Shown: in pieces, positions 1 through 4,820 of the stretch | Position numbering within the stretch: the first letter of the stretch is position 1 | Layout: each line of letters starts with the position of its first letter | Origin: Thermoguttaceae bacterium | GTDB lineage: Bacteria > Planctomycetota > Planctomycetia > Pirellulales > Thermoguttaceae | DNA length: 7,726 nt | NCBI GenBank assembly: GCA_017454585.1 | Contig: JAFTCU010000057.1 | Location: 1 to 7,726 of the forward strand | Direction: 5' to 3' | The notes under the pieces: model-generated | Told to the model about the DNA's origin: nothing | Databases searched by the model: none | The model's input: the letters and a program-made list of their open reading frames with translations, nothing else | Made by a program: the position numbers and the translations under genes

Positions 1-95
1 AAATGAAGCGCTGGACTCTGATCAGCGTCGAACAGAAGAGTCGTTTGGTCGATGTGAACGCCATGAAGGCCGAAGCGGAAGCCACGAACAAATAA
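1..95 (+). CDS. rpsQ: 30S ribosomal protein S17, C-terminal fragment
   Basis: Reading the frame that begins at base 3 gives about 30 residues ending at TAA 93-95. It starts MKRWTLISVEQKSR, which matches the C-terminal end of bacterial S17 (usual pattern S-K-T-K-R-W-x-L-V). The gene is cut by the left edge, so its start is not visible and the ATG at base 3 is an internal Met. S17 is a primary 16S rRNA-binding protein of the small subunit. Its position directly before rplN is the normal order (rpmC-rpsQ-rplN). The tail after KSR is longer and more Ala/Glu-rich than in E. coli S17. The call rests on a short stretch plus gene order. Confidence 0.82.
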   Translation, partial: MKRWTLISVEQKSRLVDVNAMKAEAEATNK

Positions 96-106
96 ATGTT
101 AAACGT

Positions 107-137
107 GTCAGGGAACGGAAAAGCTCTGCTCCCTGGC
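107..137 (+). promoter_or_regulatory. Hairpin in the rpsQ-rplN spacer
   Basis: Bases 107-116 can pair with 128-137, with one A/C mismatch (115/129), one G-T wobble (108/136) and an 11-base loop. The core is CAGGGA with TCCCTG. There is no T-run after it, so it does not look like an intrinsic terminator. It sits in a 69-base spacer where such clusters usually leave few bases. It could be an mRNA processing or protein-binding site; no function can be read from sequence alone. Confidence 0.35.
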
Positions 138-164
138 CAGTTCCAATAGAAAACAGGTGTTGTA

Positions 165-533
165 ATGATCCAGATGCAGACCCGGCTCGCTGTGGCCGAT
201 AACACGGGCGCGAAGGAACTCATGTGCATCAAAGTGTTGGGTGGTACTCACAGACGTACCGCTGACATTGGCGATGTCATCGTTTGCAGCGTCAAAAGTG
301 TTATTCCCGGAAGCGATATGAAAAAGGGCGGCGTTTGTCGCGCGGTTATTGTGCGTACTTCGTATCCTGTCCGTCGTGAAGACGGCAGTTATGTCCGTTT
401 CGATTCGAACGCTGCAGTTATTATTGACAAAGACAACAATCCGCGTGGAACGCGTATCTTCGGTGCAGTCGCACGTGAACTCCGTGAAAAGGGTTTCATG
501 AAGATCGTCAGCCTCGCAAGTGAGGTGCTCTGA
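165..533 (+). CDS. rplN: 50S ribosomal protein L14
   Basis: The product has 122 residues, the normal length for L14, and opens with the family signature [20 protein letters not shown]. The later segments [28 protein letters not shown] and [17 protein letters not shown] are also diagnostic. L14 is a beta-barrel protein on the intersubunit face of the large subunit, where it binds 23S rRNA and contributes to bridges with 16S rRNA. The start at 165 gives the canonical N-terminus; the upstream ACAGGTG is only a modest ribosome-binding site. The TGA stop (531-533) shares its last A with the rplX start, which suggests translational coupling. Nothing appears truncated or altered. Confidence 0.98.
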   Translation: MIQMQTRLAVADNTGAKELMCIKVLGGTHRRTADIGDVIVCSVKSVIPGSDMKKGGVCRAVIVRTSYPVRREDGSYVRFDSNAAVIIDKDNNPRGTRIFGAVARELREKGFMKIVSLASEVL

Positions 534-868
534 TGCGTATTCGTAAGGGTGATAAAGTTCAAGTGATCTCCGGCCTGGCCAAAGGTACTGTCTCGCGCGT
601 CAGCAGCGTTGACAAAGACGCCAATAAAGTGGTCGTTGAAGGAGTCAATACGGTTACCAAACACATTCGTCCCAACAAACAGAACCCACAGGGTGGACGT
701 CTTCAGATCGACAAACCGATTGATATGTCCAATGTGATGATCGTTTGTGAATCCTGCGGCAAAGCCTCCCGTATGGGTGCGCGTGTCCTGGAAGACGGAA
801 CGAAAGAACGCTACTGCAAAAAGTGTGGAGCGGGTAACGGCCAGATTTCCAAGGCCAAGAAAGCGTGA
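533..868 (+). CDS. rplX: 50S ribosomal protein L24
   Basis: The product is 111 residues. The N-terminus ([20 protein letters not shown]) is the KOW-type RNA-binding fold of L24. Residues 44-58 (HIRPNKQNPQGGRLQ) match the conserved middle, and the C-terminal part carries C72-x2-C75 and C95-x2-C98, a likely zinc site present in many bacterial L24 proteins though not in E. coli. L24 is an assembly-initiator protein that binds the 5' part of 23S rRNA. The start overlaps the rplN stop (TGATG at 531-535) and a GAGGTG-like ribosome-binding site lies at 522-527. The KOW loop reads GLAKGT where many homologues have GKDKGK. Unusually, rplE does not follow directly: 292 non-coding bases intervene. Confidence 0.97.
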   Translation: MRIRKGDKVQVISGLAKGTVSRVSSVDKDANKVVVEGVNTVTKHIRPNKQNPQGGRLQIDKPIDMSNVMIVCESCGKASRMGARVLEDGTKERYCKKCGAGNGQISKAKKA

Positions 869-879
869 TTTTGAAACAT

Positions 880-892
880 CATCATACTGATG
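880..892 (+). promoter_or_regulatory. Small hairpin just after rplX
   Basis: CATCA (880-884) and TGATG (888-892) are perfectly complementary around a TAC loop. The hairpin starts 12 bases after the rplX stop and precedes the larger hairpin at 898-951. It may protect the 3' end of the upstream transcript. It is only five base pairs, so chance is possible. Confidence 0.25.
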
Positions 893-897
893 GTCAT

Positions 898-951
898 AAG
901 GAGCGCGCTTCCTGAAAGCCAAATGTGCGCGTGAAGGCCGTGCTCCTTTTT
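898..951 (+). terminator. Terminator-like hairpin between rplX and rplE
   Basis: AAGGAGC (898-904) pairs with GCTCCTT (942-948). The stem can be extended inward by G905-T941, C906-G940, G907-C939 and, after a two-base bulge, CTTC (908-911) with GAAG (933-936). The 3' arm runs into a five-T stretch (947-951), two bases of which are inside the stem. The loop is long, about 21 bases. This resembles an intrinsic terminator or attenuator but is weaker than the one after adk. A promoter follows about 45 bases later, which fits a transcription-unit boundary. Confidence 0.45.
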
Positions 952-978
952 CTGAAAATTTCAAAATATTCAGAAAAA
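947..978 (+). repeat. 10-bp inverted repeat overlapping the T-run
   Basis: TTTTTCTGAA (947-956) and TTCAGAAAAA (969-978) are perfect inverted repeats with a 12-base AT-rich loop. The left arm uses the same T-run that ends the 898-951 hairpin, so the two structures partly compete. It lies immediately upstream of the rplE promoter and could instead be a protein-binding palindrome. Confidence 0.4.
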
Positions 979-994
979 ACAGGGTAGGTGTACC

Positions 995-1022
995 TTGAAA
1001 AAATTTTAGAGTGGGTTATAAT
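995..1022 (+). promoter_or_regulatory. Sigma-70-type promoter for rplE
   Basis: TTGAAA at 995-1000 (-35, five of six consensus bases) and TATAAT at 1017-1022 (-10, perfect consensus) are separated by 16 bases, near the preferred 17. The spacer is AT-rich and an A-rich stretch lies upstream. Transcription would begin near 1028-1030, giving an untranslated leader of about 130 bases before rplE. Its place between a terminator-like hairpin and rplE makes it the best promoter candidate in the window. Confidence 0.75.
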
Positions 1023-1077
1023 ACACGGCTCTATTCTAAATATATTTTTAATATATGGAATTCGTCGATGTCAACTC

Positions 1078-1142
1078 AGCCTGCTGCAGGCTTGAAAGTG
1101 GCATTGTTTCAATAACTTAGGCCAGTGGTTGTATAAGCAACC
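1078..1142 (+). promoter_or_regulatory. Structured leader of rplE
   Basis: The presumed 5' leader has two hairpins. AGCCTG (1078-1083) pairs perfectly with CAGGCT (1087-1092) around a three-base loop, and GGTTG (1127-1131) pairs with CAACC (1138-1142) around a six-base loop. The second lies about 20 bases before the rplE start and could affect ribosome access. In E. coli, S8 represses its operon by binding mRNA near the rplE start, so a ribosomal-protein-responsive leader is plausible here, but I did not recognise the S8-binding consensus. Confidence 0.35.
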
Positions 1143-1160
1143 CGTAATACGGTAAGAGAT

Positions 1161-1709
1161 ATGATTCCGAGACTTCAGGAAAAGTATAAGAATGAGATTC
1201 TGCCGGCGCTCGAAAAAGAGCTTGGTATTGAGAATCCCATGGCTCTGCCCAAACTAGAGAAGATTATCATCAACATGGGTGTTGGTTCTGCGATCAACGA
1301 GAAGAAACACCTAGAAGAAGCTGTTGATGCATTGACTCAAATCTCCGGTCAGAAGCCTGTTGTTACGGCTGCGCGCAAATCCATCGCAGGATTCCGCCTC
1401 CGTGAAGGTATGAAAATTGGGTGCAAAGTCACACTTCGCCACCAGCGGATGTATGAATTTTTGGACCGTCTTATCTGCATCGCTTTGCCGCGTGTGCGTG
1501 ACTTCCGCGGTTTGAATCCGAACGGATTCGACAGACGTGGAAACTATAACATGGGTCTTGCGGAACAGATCGTGTTTCCGGAATTGAACCCGGATAAATT
1601 CACGCGTCCTCAAGGTATGACAATTACTATCGTGACTACGGCTAAGAATGACGACGACGCTCGTCTTCTTCTGAAGAAATTCGGTATGCCGTTCCGTGCC
1701 GAAAAATAA
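1161..1709 (+). CDS. rplE: 50S ribosomal protein L5
   Basis: The product is 182 residues, close to the usual 178-180. Diagnostic segments include [13 protein letters not shown] (about 29-41), [22 protein letters not shown] (63-84), [15 protein letters not shown] (90-104), [25 protein letters not shown] (109-133) and the C-terminal [13 protein letters not shown]5 binds 5S rRNA together with L18 and helps form the central protuberance and a bridge to the small subunit. The ribosome-binding site is weak: GGTAAGAG at 1151-1158 lies very close to the ATG. The gene probably begins its own transcription unit, given the promoter at 995-1022, and is followed after 11 bases by rpsN. Confidence 0.98.
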   Translation: MIPRLQEKYKNEILPALEKELGIENPMALPKLEKIIINMGVGSAINEKKHLEEAVDALTQISGQKPVVTAARKSIAGFRLREGMKIGCKVTLRHQRMYEFLDRLICIALPRVRDFRGLNPNGFDRRGNYNMGLAEQIVFPELNPDKFTRPQGMTITIVTTAKNDDDARLLLKKFGMPFRAEK

Positions 1710-1720
1710 GGGATAATTAA

Positions 1721-1906
1721 ATGGCAAGCAAATCAAAAATCGCAAAAGCGAGCAAAACGCCCAAATTCTCCACACGGAGCGAAAACCGCTGCCTTCTGTG
1801 TGGACGCCCCCGCGCTGTCTATCGCAAATTCGGCATTTGCCGTATTTGTTTTCGTAAAATGGCAGACCAGGGACTTATTCCTGGTGTGAAAAAAGCTAGT
1901 TGGTAA
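1721..1906 (+). CDS. rpsN: 30S ribosomal protein S14, short zinc-binding form
   Basis: The product is 61 residues, the length of the type Z (zinc) S14, against about 100 for the zinc-free form. Cysteines C24-x2-C27 and C40-x2-C43 form the zinc site, set in [30 protein letters not shown], a highly conserved arrangement. The C-terminus [11 protein letters not shown] is typical. S14 joins the 3' domain of 16S rRNA late in assembly of the small-subunit head. AAGGGA (1708-1713) overlaps the rplE stop and sits seven bases before the ATG, a good ribosome-binding site. Some bacteria carry a second, zinc-independent S14 elsewhere; this window cannot show whether this one does. Confidence 0.98.
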   Translation: MASKSKIAKASKTPKFSTRSENRCLLCGRPRAVYRKFGICRICFRKMADQGLIPGVKKASW

Positions 1907-1925
1907 TGGTAAGAGGTACAATACA

Positions 1926-2321
1926 ATGATGACAGATCCTATCGCGGATATGCTGACCCGTATCCGGAACGCTGTTCGAGTCGAGAAGCAGTTTGTTGAC
2001 CTCCCCTTCTCCAACCTGAAGAAGAACATCGCTGAAGTGATGAAACGGGAAGGTTACATTCGGGACTACCAGATTGTGGAAGCCCAGCCTGTGAATTTCC
2101 TTCGTATTCAGTTGAAATATGGTCCCAATGGAGAACGGGTTATTCGTCACATCCAGCGTGTGAGCAAGCCTGGTTGCCGCGTTTATTCCGCCGCTGCCGA
2201 CTTGAAACCGGTTCTCAATGGTTTGGGAGTTTCGGTGGTCAGCACCAGTAAAGGTTTGTTAAGTGACCGTGAGGCCAAGAATCAGCAGGTCGGCGGCGAA
2301 GTCATCTGTGAGATTTGGTGA
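1926..2321 (+). CDS. rpsH: 30S ribosomal protein S8
   Basis: The product is 131 residues, the usual size. The N-terminus MMTDPIADMLTRIRNA and the C-terminal motif STSKGLLSDREAKNQQVGGEVICEIW are signatures of S8 (consensus S-T-S-x-G-x-[ML]-[ST]-D-x-x-A). S8 binds the central domain of 16S rRNA and, in E. coli, also represses translation of the spc operon by binding the mRNA near rplE. The start could be 1926 or the next ATG at 1929; AAGAGGT at 1911-1917 gives better spacing for 1926. It lies 19 bases after rpsN. The following 81-base spacer before rplF contains two hairpins. Confidence 0.98.
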   Translation: MMTDPIADMLTRIRNAVRVEKQFVDLPFSNLKKNIAEVMKREGYIRDYQIVEAQPVNFLRIQLKYGPNGERVIRHIQRVSKPGCRVYSAAADLKPVLNGLGVSVVSTSKGLLSDREAKNQQVGGEVICEIW

Positions 2322-2322
2322 T

Positions 2323-2378
2323 TTCCCACACGCTGATTTCCTCAATGGGAACGCCTGGCAGGGCTCGTGTTCTGCCAG
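2323..2378 (+). promoter_or_regulatory. Two tandem hairpins in the rpsH-rplF spacer
   Basis: TTCCCA (2323-2328) pairs with TGGGAA (2346-2351) around a 17-base loop, and CTGGCAG (2355-2361) pairs perfectly with CTGCCAG (2372-2378) around a 10-base loop. They occupy nearly the whole spacer between the rpsH stop and the rplF ribosome-binding region. No T-run follows either, so termination is unlikely. They may be RNA-processing or ribosomal-protein-binding structures. Confidence 0.4.
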
Positions 2379-2402
2379 ATAGAAAAAAGCGAAAGTAAAA
2401 CA

Positions 2403-2942
2403 ATGTCGCGTATTGGAAAAAAACCGGTTGCTGTGCCCGCCGGAGTTACCGTCACAGTCGCTGACTCCAAAGTCACAGTTGAAGGCCCGAAAGGAAAGCT
2501 GGAATTCCAGATTGCCGATTTCATTTCGGTAAAAGTCGAAGACGGTCAAGTAATCGTTGATCGTGCGAATGACGAACGTCAGAGCCGCGCTTTCCACGGA
2601 ATGACACGTGCCATGATCCAGAATATGGTCATCGGAGTCACTCAGGGTTACGAGAAACGTCTTGAACTGGTTGGTGTTGGTTACATCTGCGCCGTCCAGA
2701 ACAATGTCCTCCAGCTCCGTGTTGGTATGGCGAATGAACTTCAGGTTCCGATTCCGGAAGGCCTGAAAGTTGTCTGCCCCGACCAGACTCACGCAGTGAT
2801 TACTGGAATCGACAAACAGAAGGTTTCCCAGTTTGCCGCATCGACGCGTGCCCTTCGTCCGGCTGAGCCTTACAAAGGCAAAGGCATTCGTTATCAGGGC
2901 GAGAACATCCGTCGTAAGGCCGGTAAAGTTGTTGCTAAATAA
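2403..2942 (+). CDS. rplF: 50S ribosomal protein L6
   Basis: The product is 179 residues from the ATG at 2403, matching the family length of 175-180. The N-terminus MSRIGKKPVAVPAGV is canonical. The frame is open 36 bases further upstream, but the extra MFCQIEKSESKT is not L6-like and would start inside the spacer hairpin. Two repeated L6 domains are visible, with LVGVGYICAVQNN in the middle and GIDKQKVSQFAAS plus RPAEPYKGKGIRYQGENIRRKAGK at the C-terminus (the L6 signature). L6 binds 23S rRNA near the sarcin-ricin loop, by the factor-binding site. The ribosome-binding site is weak (GAAAG-like), so the hairpins just upstream may matter for its translation. Confidence 0.97.
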   Translation: MSRIGKKPVAVPAGVTVTVADSKVTVEGPKGKLEFQIADFISVKVEDGQVIVDRANDERQSRAFHGMTRAMIQNMVIGVTQGYEKRLELVGVGYICAVQNNVLQLRVGMANELQVPIPEGLKVVCPDQTHAVITGIDKQKVSQFAASTRALRPAEPYKGKGIRYQGENIRRKAGKVVAK

Positions 2943-2949
2943 GAGTTTC

Positions 2950-3000
2950 ATCAGCGCGTAAAGATGTCGGCCCCAGTCGGGCGCTGACATCAACGCTGAT
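2950..3000 (+). promoter_or_regulatory. Nested two-stem RNA structure in the rplF-rplR spacer
   Basis: The outer stem ATCAGCG (2950-2956) pairs perfectly with CGCTGAT (2994-3000). Inside it, GATGTCGGC (2963-2971) pairs with GCTGACATC (2983-2991) with one G-T wobble, and CCC (2972-2974) pairs with GGG (2979-2981), leaving an AGTC tetraloop and one bulged C (2982). An asymmetric internal loop (six bases against two) separates the stems. It begins eight bases after the rplF stop and lacks a T-run. This is the best-formed RNA structure inside the cluster and is a candidate cis-regulatory or processing element. Confidence 0.55.
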
Positions 3001-3024
3001 ACAAAACAGAAATAGAGAATAGCC

Positions 3025-3417
3025 GTGGAACGTACAAAGATTAATAGCAAACAGCGCCAGCGTCGCTGCTGGAGAGTTACGAATCGCATCAAGGCGAATT
3101 CGACGCGTCCCCGTCTTGCGATTTTCCGCAGCCTGAAAAACATCAGCGCCCAGATCATCGATGACAAAACGGGTACAACCTTGGCCCATGCCAGCTCTCT
3201 TGAGAAGGACATCGCGTCTGAACTGAAATATGGGGGAAATGTTGCGGCTGCGACACGAGTTGGACAGATCCTTGCCGAACGCGCTCTTGCGAATGGCGTA
3301 ACCTGTGCAACCGTTGACCGCAGAAGTTACCGCTATCACGGTCGAGTGGCGGCCCTTGCCGACGCAGCGCGTGCTGCGGGCCTGGACCTTGGCGGCAAAG
3401 TTGATTCTGCCGAGTAG
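3025..3417 (+). CDS. rplR: 50S ribosomal protein L18
   Basis: The product is 130 residues and starts at GTG 3025. The family pattern is clear: RRCWRVTNRIKANSTRPRLAIFRSLKNISAQIIDD (about 13-47), then GNVAAATRVGQILAERALANGV and the C-terminal YRYHGRVAALADAARAAGL, the most conserved part of L18. L18 binds 5S rRNA with L5 and carries it to the large subunit. The segment before YRYHGR reads DRRS where many L18 proteins have DRGG. The C-terminus extends a few residues past the usual end (GGKVDSAE). The ribosome-binding site is poor (TAGAGA at 3013-3018), and with a GTG start this suggests translation depends on context. Confidence 0.96.
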   Translation: MERTKINSKQRQRRCWRVTNRIKANSTRPRLAIFRSLKNISAQIIDDKTGTTLAHASSLEKDIASELKYGGNVAAATRVGQILAERALANGVTCATVDRRSYRYHGRVAALADAARAAGLDLGGKVDSAE

Positions 3418-3450
3418 TCGAAATAACTTTTAACGACGAGACGAAAAACC

Positions 3451-3942
3451 ATGTCGAATGAAATTAGAGAAACAAGAGAAGACGGAATTGTAGAGAAAGT
3501 TGTGAAGATCCGGCGTTGCGCTGCCGTAGTTAAGGGCGGTCGTCGTTTCAGTTTTGCAGCTTTGGTAGTCGTTGGCAACGAGAATGGCAAAGTTGGCTGT
3601 GGTTACGGCAAAGCCAATGAAGTTCCGCCATCCGTTGAAAAAGCGGCGAAGGATGGTCGCAGAAATATGATGAGCGTCACCCTGTCTGGTACAACGATCC
3701 CGCACGAAGTGCATGGTCGTTTTGGTACAGCTCGCGTCGTGCTCGTTCCTGCCCGTCCTGGAACAGGAATTATTGCTGGCGCAGCGGTGCGTGCCGTCTG
3801 TGAAGCATGTGGTATTCGTGATATTCTGACGAAGAGTTTTTCCTCGAATAACCCCCTCAACCTGGTGAAAGCCACGTTGAATGCCTTGCAGCAGATCCGT
3901 TCCAAAGAGGAAGTGGAAGCACTTCGCGGAGTGAATTTGTAA
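3451..3942 (+). CDS. rpsE: 30S ribosomal protein S5
   Basis: The product is 163 residues, close to the usual 165. The N-terminal double-stranded-RNA-binding-like domain carries KVVKIRRCAAVVKGGRRFSFAALVVVGNENGKVGCGYGKANEVPPSVEKA (about 17-66), the S5 signature. The C-terminal domain includes PARPGTGIIAGAAVRAVCEACGIRDILTKSFSSNNPLNLVKATLNAL. S5 lies at the mRNA entry side and contributes to decoding fidelity. It starts 33 bases after rplR with only a weak purine-rich ribosome-binding site. The gene that usually follows, rpmD (L30), is missing: rplO begins 12 bases after this stop. Confidence 0.98.
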   Translation: MSNEIRETREDGIVEKVVKIRRCAAVVKGGRRFSFAALVVVGNENGKVGCGYGKANEVPPSVEKAAKDGRRNMMSVTLSGTTIPHEVHGRFGTARVVLVPARPGTGIIAGAAVRAVCEACGIRDILTKSFSSNNPLNLVKATLNALQQIRSKEEVEALRGVNL

Positions 3943-3949
3943 GGGAGGT
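3943..3949 (+). promoter_or_regulatory. Strong ribosome-binding site for rplO
   Basis: GGGAGGT lies immediately after the rpsE stop, five bases before the rplO ATG. It is the strongest Shine-Dalgarno match in the cluster, where most sites are weak, and it fixes the rplO start at 3955. Confidence 0.8.
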
Positions 3950-3954
3950 TACTC

Positions 3955-4452
3955 ATGAACTTAACACAAGTCAACACTGGAATTCAAAAGCATAAAAAAG
4001 GCGTGCGCCTTGGCCGCGGTAAAGGTTCCGGAACGGGCAAAACCGCTGGTCGTGGGCACAAGGGTTTTGGAAGCCGTAATGGTTCTTCCCAGAACGTGAG
4101 CTTCGAAGGCGGTCAGATGCCTCTGTTCCGTCGTATTCCGAAGCGCGGTTTCAATAACGCGGGTGCTGCGAAAGTCGCGAACATTAACGTTTGTGACATT
4201 GATAAATTCTTCGAAGACGGCGAAGTGGTTTCCCCGGAAACCCTCAAGGAAAAGGGAATCATCAAGTATCGTTATGATGTTCTCAAGGTCCTCGGCGATG
4301 GCGAACTGACCAAAAAAGTCACGATTAAGGCGCATCGTTTCAGTAAATCCGCTGTTGAGAAAATCAACGCTGTCGGCAGTACAATGGAAGAACCCCCGGG
4401 CAAGAAAAAGCTCGTGAAATTCCAGAAAAAAGAGAAAAAAGTTGAAGCCTGA
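3955..4452 (+). CDS. rplO: 50S ribosomal protein L15
   Basis: The product is 165 residues, slightly longer than the E. coli protein (144). The glycine- and basic-rich N-terminus is typical: KHKKGVRLGRGKGSGTGKTAGRGHKGFGSR (about 13-42), followed by FEGGQMPLFRRIPKRGFNN. The globular C-terminal part has FFEDGEVVSPETLKEKGII and VLGDGELTKKVTIKAHRFSKSA. The extra length is mainly a lysine-rich tail (KKKLVKFQKKEKKVEA). L15 is a late large-subunit assembly protein that threads into 23S rRNA. The gene follows rpsE directly, without rpmD, and a likely terminator begins 26 bases after its stop, so it probably ends the ribosomal-protein transcript. Confidence 0.97.
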   Translation: MNLTQVNTGIQKHKKGVRLGRGKGSGTGKTAGRGHKGFGSRNGSSQNVSFEGGQMPLFRRIPKRGFNNAGAAKVANINVCDIDKFFEDGEVVSPETLKEKGIIKYRYDVLKVLGDGELTKKVTIKAHRFSKSAVEKINAVGSTMEEPPGKKKLVKFQKKEKKVEA

Positions 4453-4477
4453 TTTTACGTTTTAACTTTGAAAACTC

Positions 4478-4521
4478 GGCGTAAGACTGCTCTTGACGTG
4501 TGGTTTTACGCCTTTATTTTT
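4478..4521 (+). terminator. Likely intrinsic terminator after rplO
   Basis: GGCGTAA (4478-4484) pairs perfectly with TTACGCC (4506-4512). Four more pairs, including two wobbles, extend the stem inward (4485-4488 with 4502-4505), leaving a 13-base loop. The tail TTTATTTTT (4513-4521) follows directly. This fits a rho-independent terminator separating rplO from secY, which are commonly co-transcribed in other bacteria. Confidence 0.6.
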
Positions 4522-4615
4522 GTGCGAAAACGCCCATCCTCCCTTTATGGGGAAGGAGCGGGAAAACCTTTCAGGATCAGCGTCCAGATGGTATTGGTTT
4601 AATTTCCTATCGTTT

Positions 4616-4632
4616 TAACCTTCCGAAGGTTA
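4616..4632 (+). repeat. Perfect short palindrome
   Basis: TAACCTTC (4616-4623) and GAAGGTTA (4625-4632) are perfectly complementary around one base; as RNA this would be a seven-pair stem with a three-base loop. There is no T-run after it. It is a candidate protein-binding site or RNA hairpin of unknown role. Confidence 0.35.
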
Positions 4633-4672
4633 GCGGTTTTGAAACCTACCCTCTTCAGGCTGTGTTCCGAAC

Positions 4673-4701
4673 GAAAAATCCCGGATTTTTCTGGTTTTTT
4701 T
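4673..4701 (+). terminator. Second hairpin with T-run upstream of secY
   Basis: GAAAAATC (4673-4680) and GATTTTTC (4684-4691) are complementary around CCG, followed by TGG and seven T residues (4695-4701). The stem is AT-rich, so it would be a weak terminator. It may back up the one at 4478-4521 in insulating secY from ribosomal-protein transcription. Confidence 0.4.
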
Positions 4702-4721
4702 GCGAAAAAAGCGGTTTTGCG

Positions 4722-4735
4722 AGGGGAATTCCCCT
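4722..4735. repeat. 14-base perfect palindrome AGGGGAATTCCCCT
   Basis: The 14 bases read the same on both strands. It ends at, or touches, the proposed secY -35 region (4735-4742), the kind of place a regulator might bind. No known operator was recognised. Confidence 0.35.
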
Positions 4736-4736
4736 A

Positions 4737-4763
4737 GTGAAAATTTTAAAGTTATGGTAAAAT
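4737..4763 (+). promoter_or_regulatory. Probable secY promoter
   Basis: TAAAAT (4758-4763) is a good -10 box. The -35 could be GTGAAA at 4737-4742 (spacer 15) or TAGTGA at 4735-4740 (spacer 17); neither is strong. The spacer ATTTTAAAGTTATGG resembles that of the rplE promoter. Transcription would start near 4770, inside the 16-base palindrome, giving a leader of about 80 bases. Confidence 0.5.
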
Positions 4764-4767
4764 TAAG

Positions 4768-4783
4768 CGAATTTTAAAATTCG
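4768..4783. promoter_or_regulatory. 16-base perfect palindrome at the presumed secY start of transcription
   Basis: CGAATTTTAAAATTCG is fully self-complementary. It begins five bases after the -10 box, so it would span roughly -2 to +14 of the transcript. A dimeric repressor bound there would block initiation. AT-rich palindromes can arise by chance, so the operator role is inference. Confidence 0.4.
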
Positions 4784-4799
4784 TATTTTCATTTTGTTT

Positions 4800-4820
4800 C
4801 GGATTGGAACACTCAGTCCG
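4800..4820 (+). promoter_or_regulatory. Leader hairpin before secY
   Basis: CGGATT (4800-4805) pairs with AGTCCG (4815-4820) with one wobble and a nine-base loop, 32 bases upstream of the secY ATG. The secY ribosome-binding site AAAGGA is at 4837-4842 and is not occluded by this stem. Confidence 0.3.

Noticed and set aside
389..964. 191-codon open frame on the - strand across rplN and rplX
   Set aside because: Antisense to two confident genes; the part outside them is the hairpin region. No motif.
2367..2402. 12-residue N-terminal extension of L6
   Set aside because: The canonical MSRIGKKP start is at 2403, and the upstream codons lie in the spacer hairpin.
2259..3212. 317-codon open frame on the - strand across rpsH, rplF and rplR
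   Set aside because: It lies antisense to three firmly identified ribosomal-protein genes and shows no family motif.
4500..4760. 86-codon frame starting with GTG upstream of secY
   Set aside because: It has no ribosome-binding site, overlaps a likely terminator and the secY promoter, and shows no recognisable motif.
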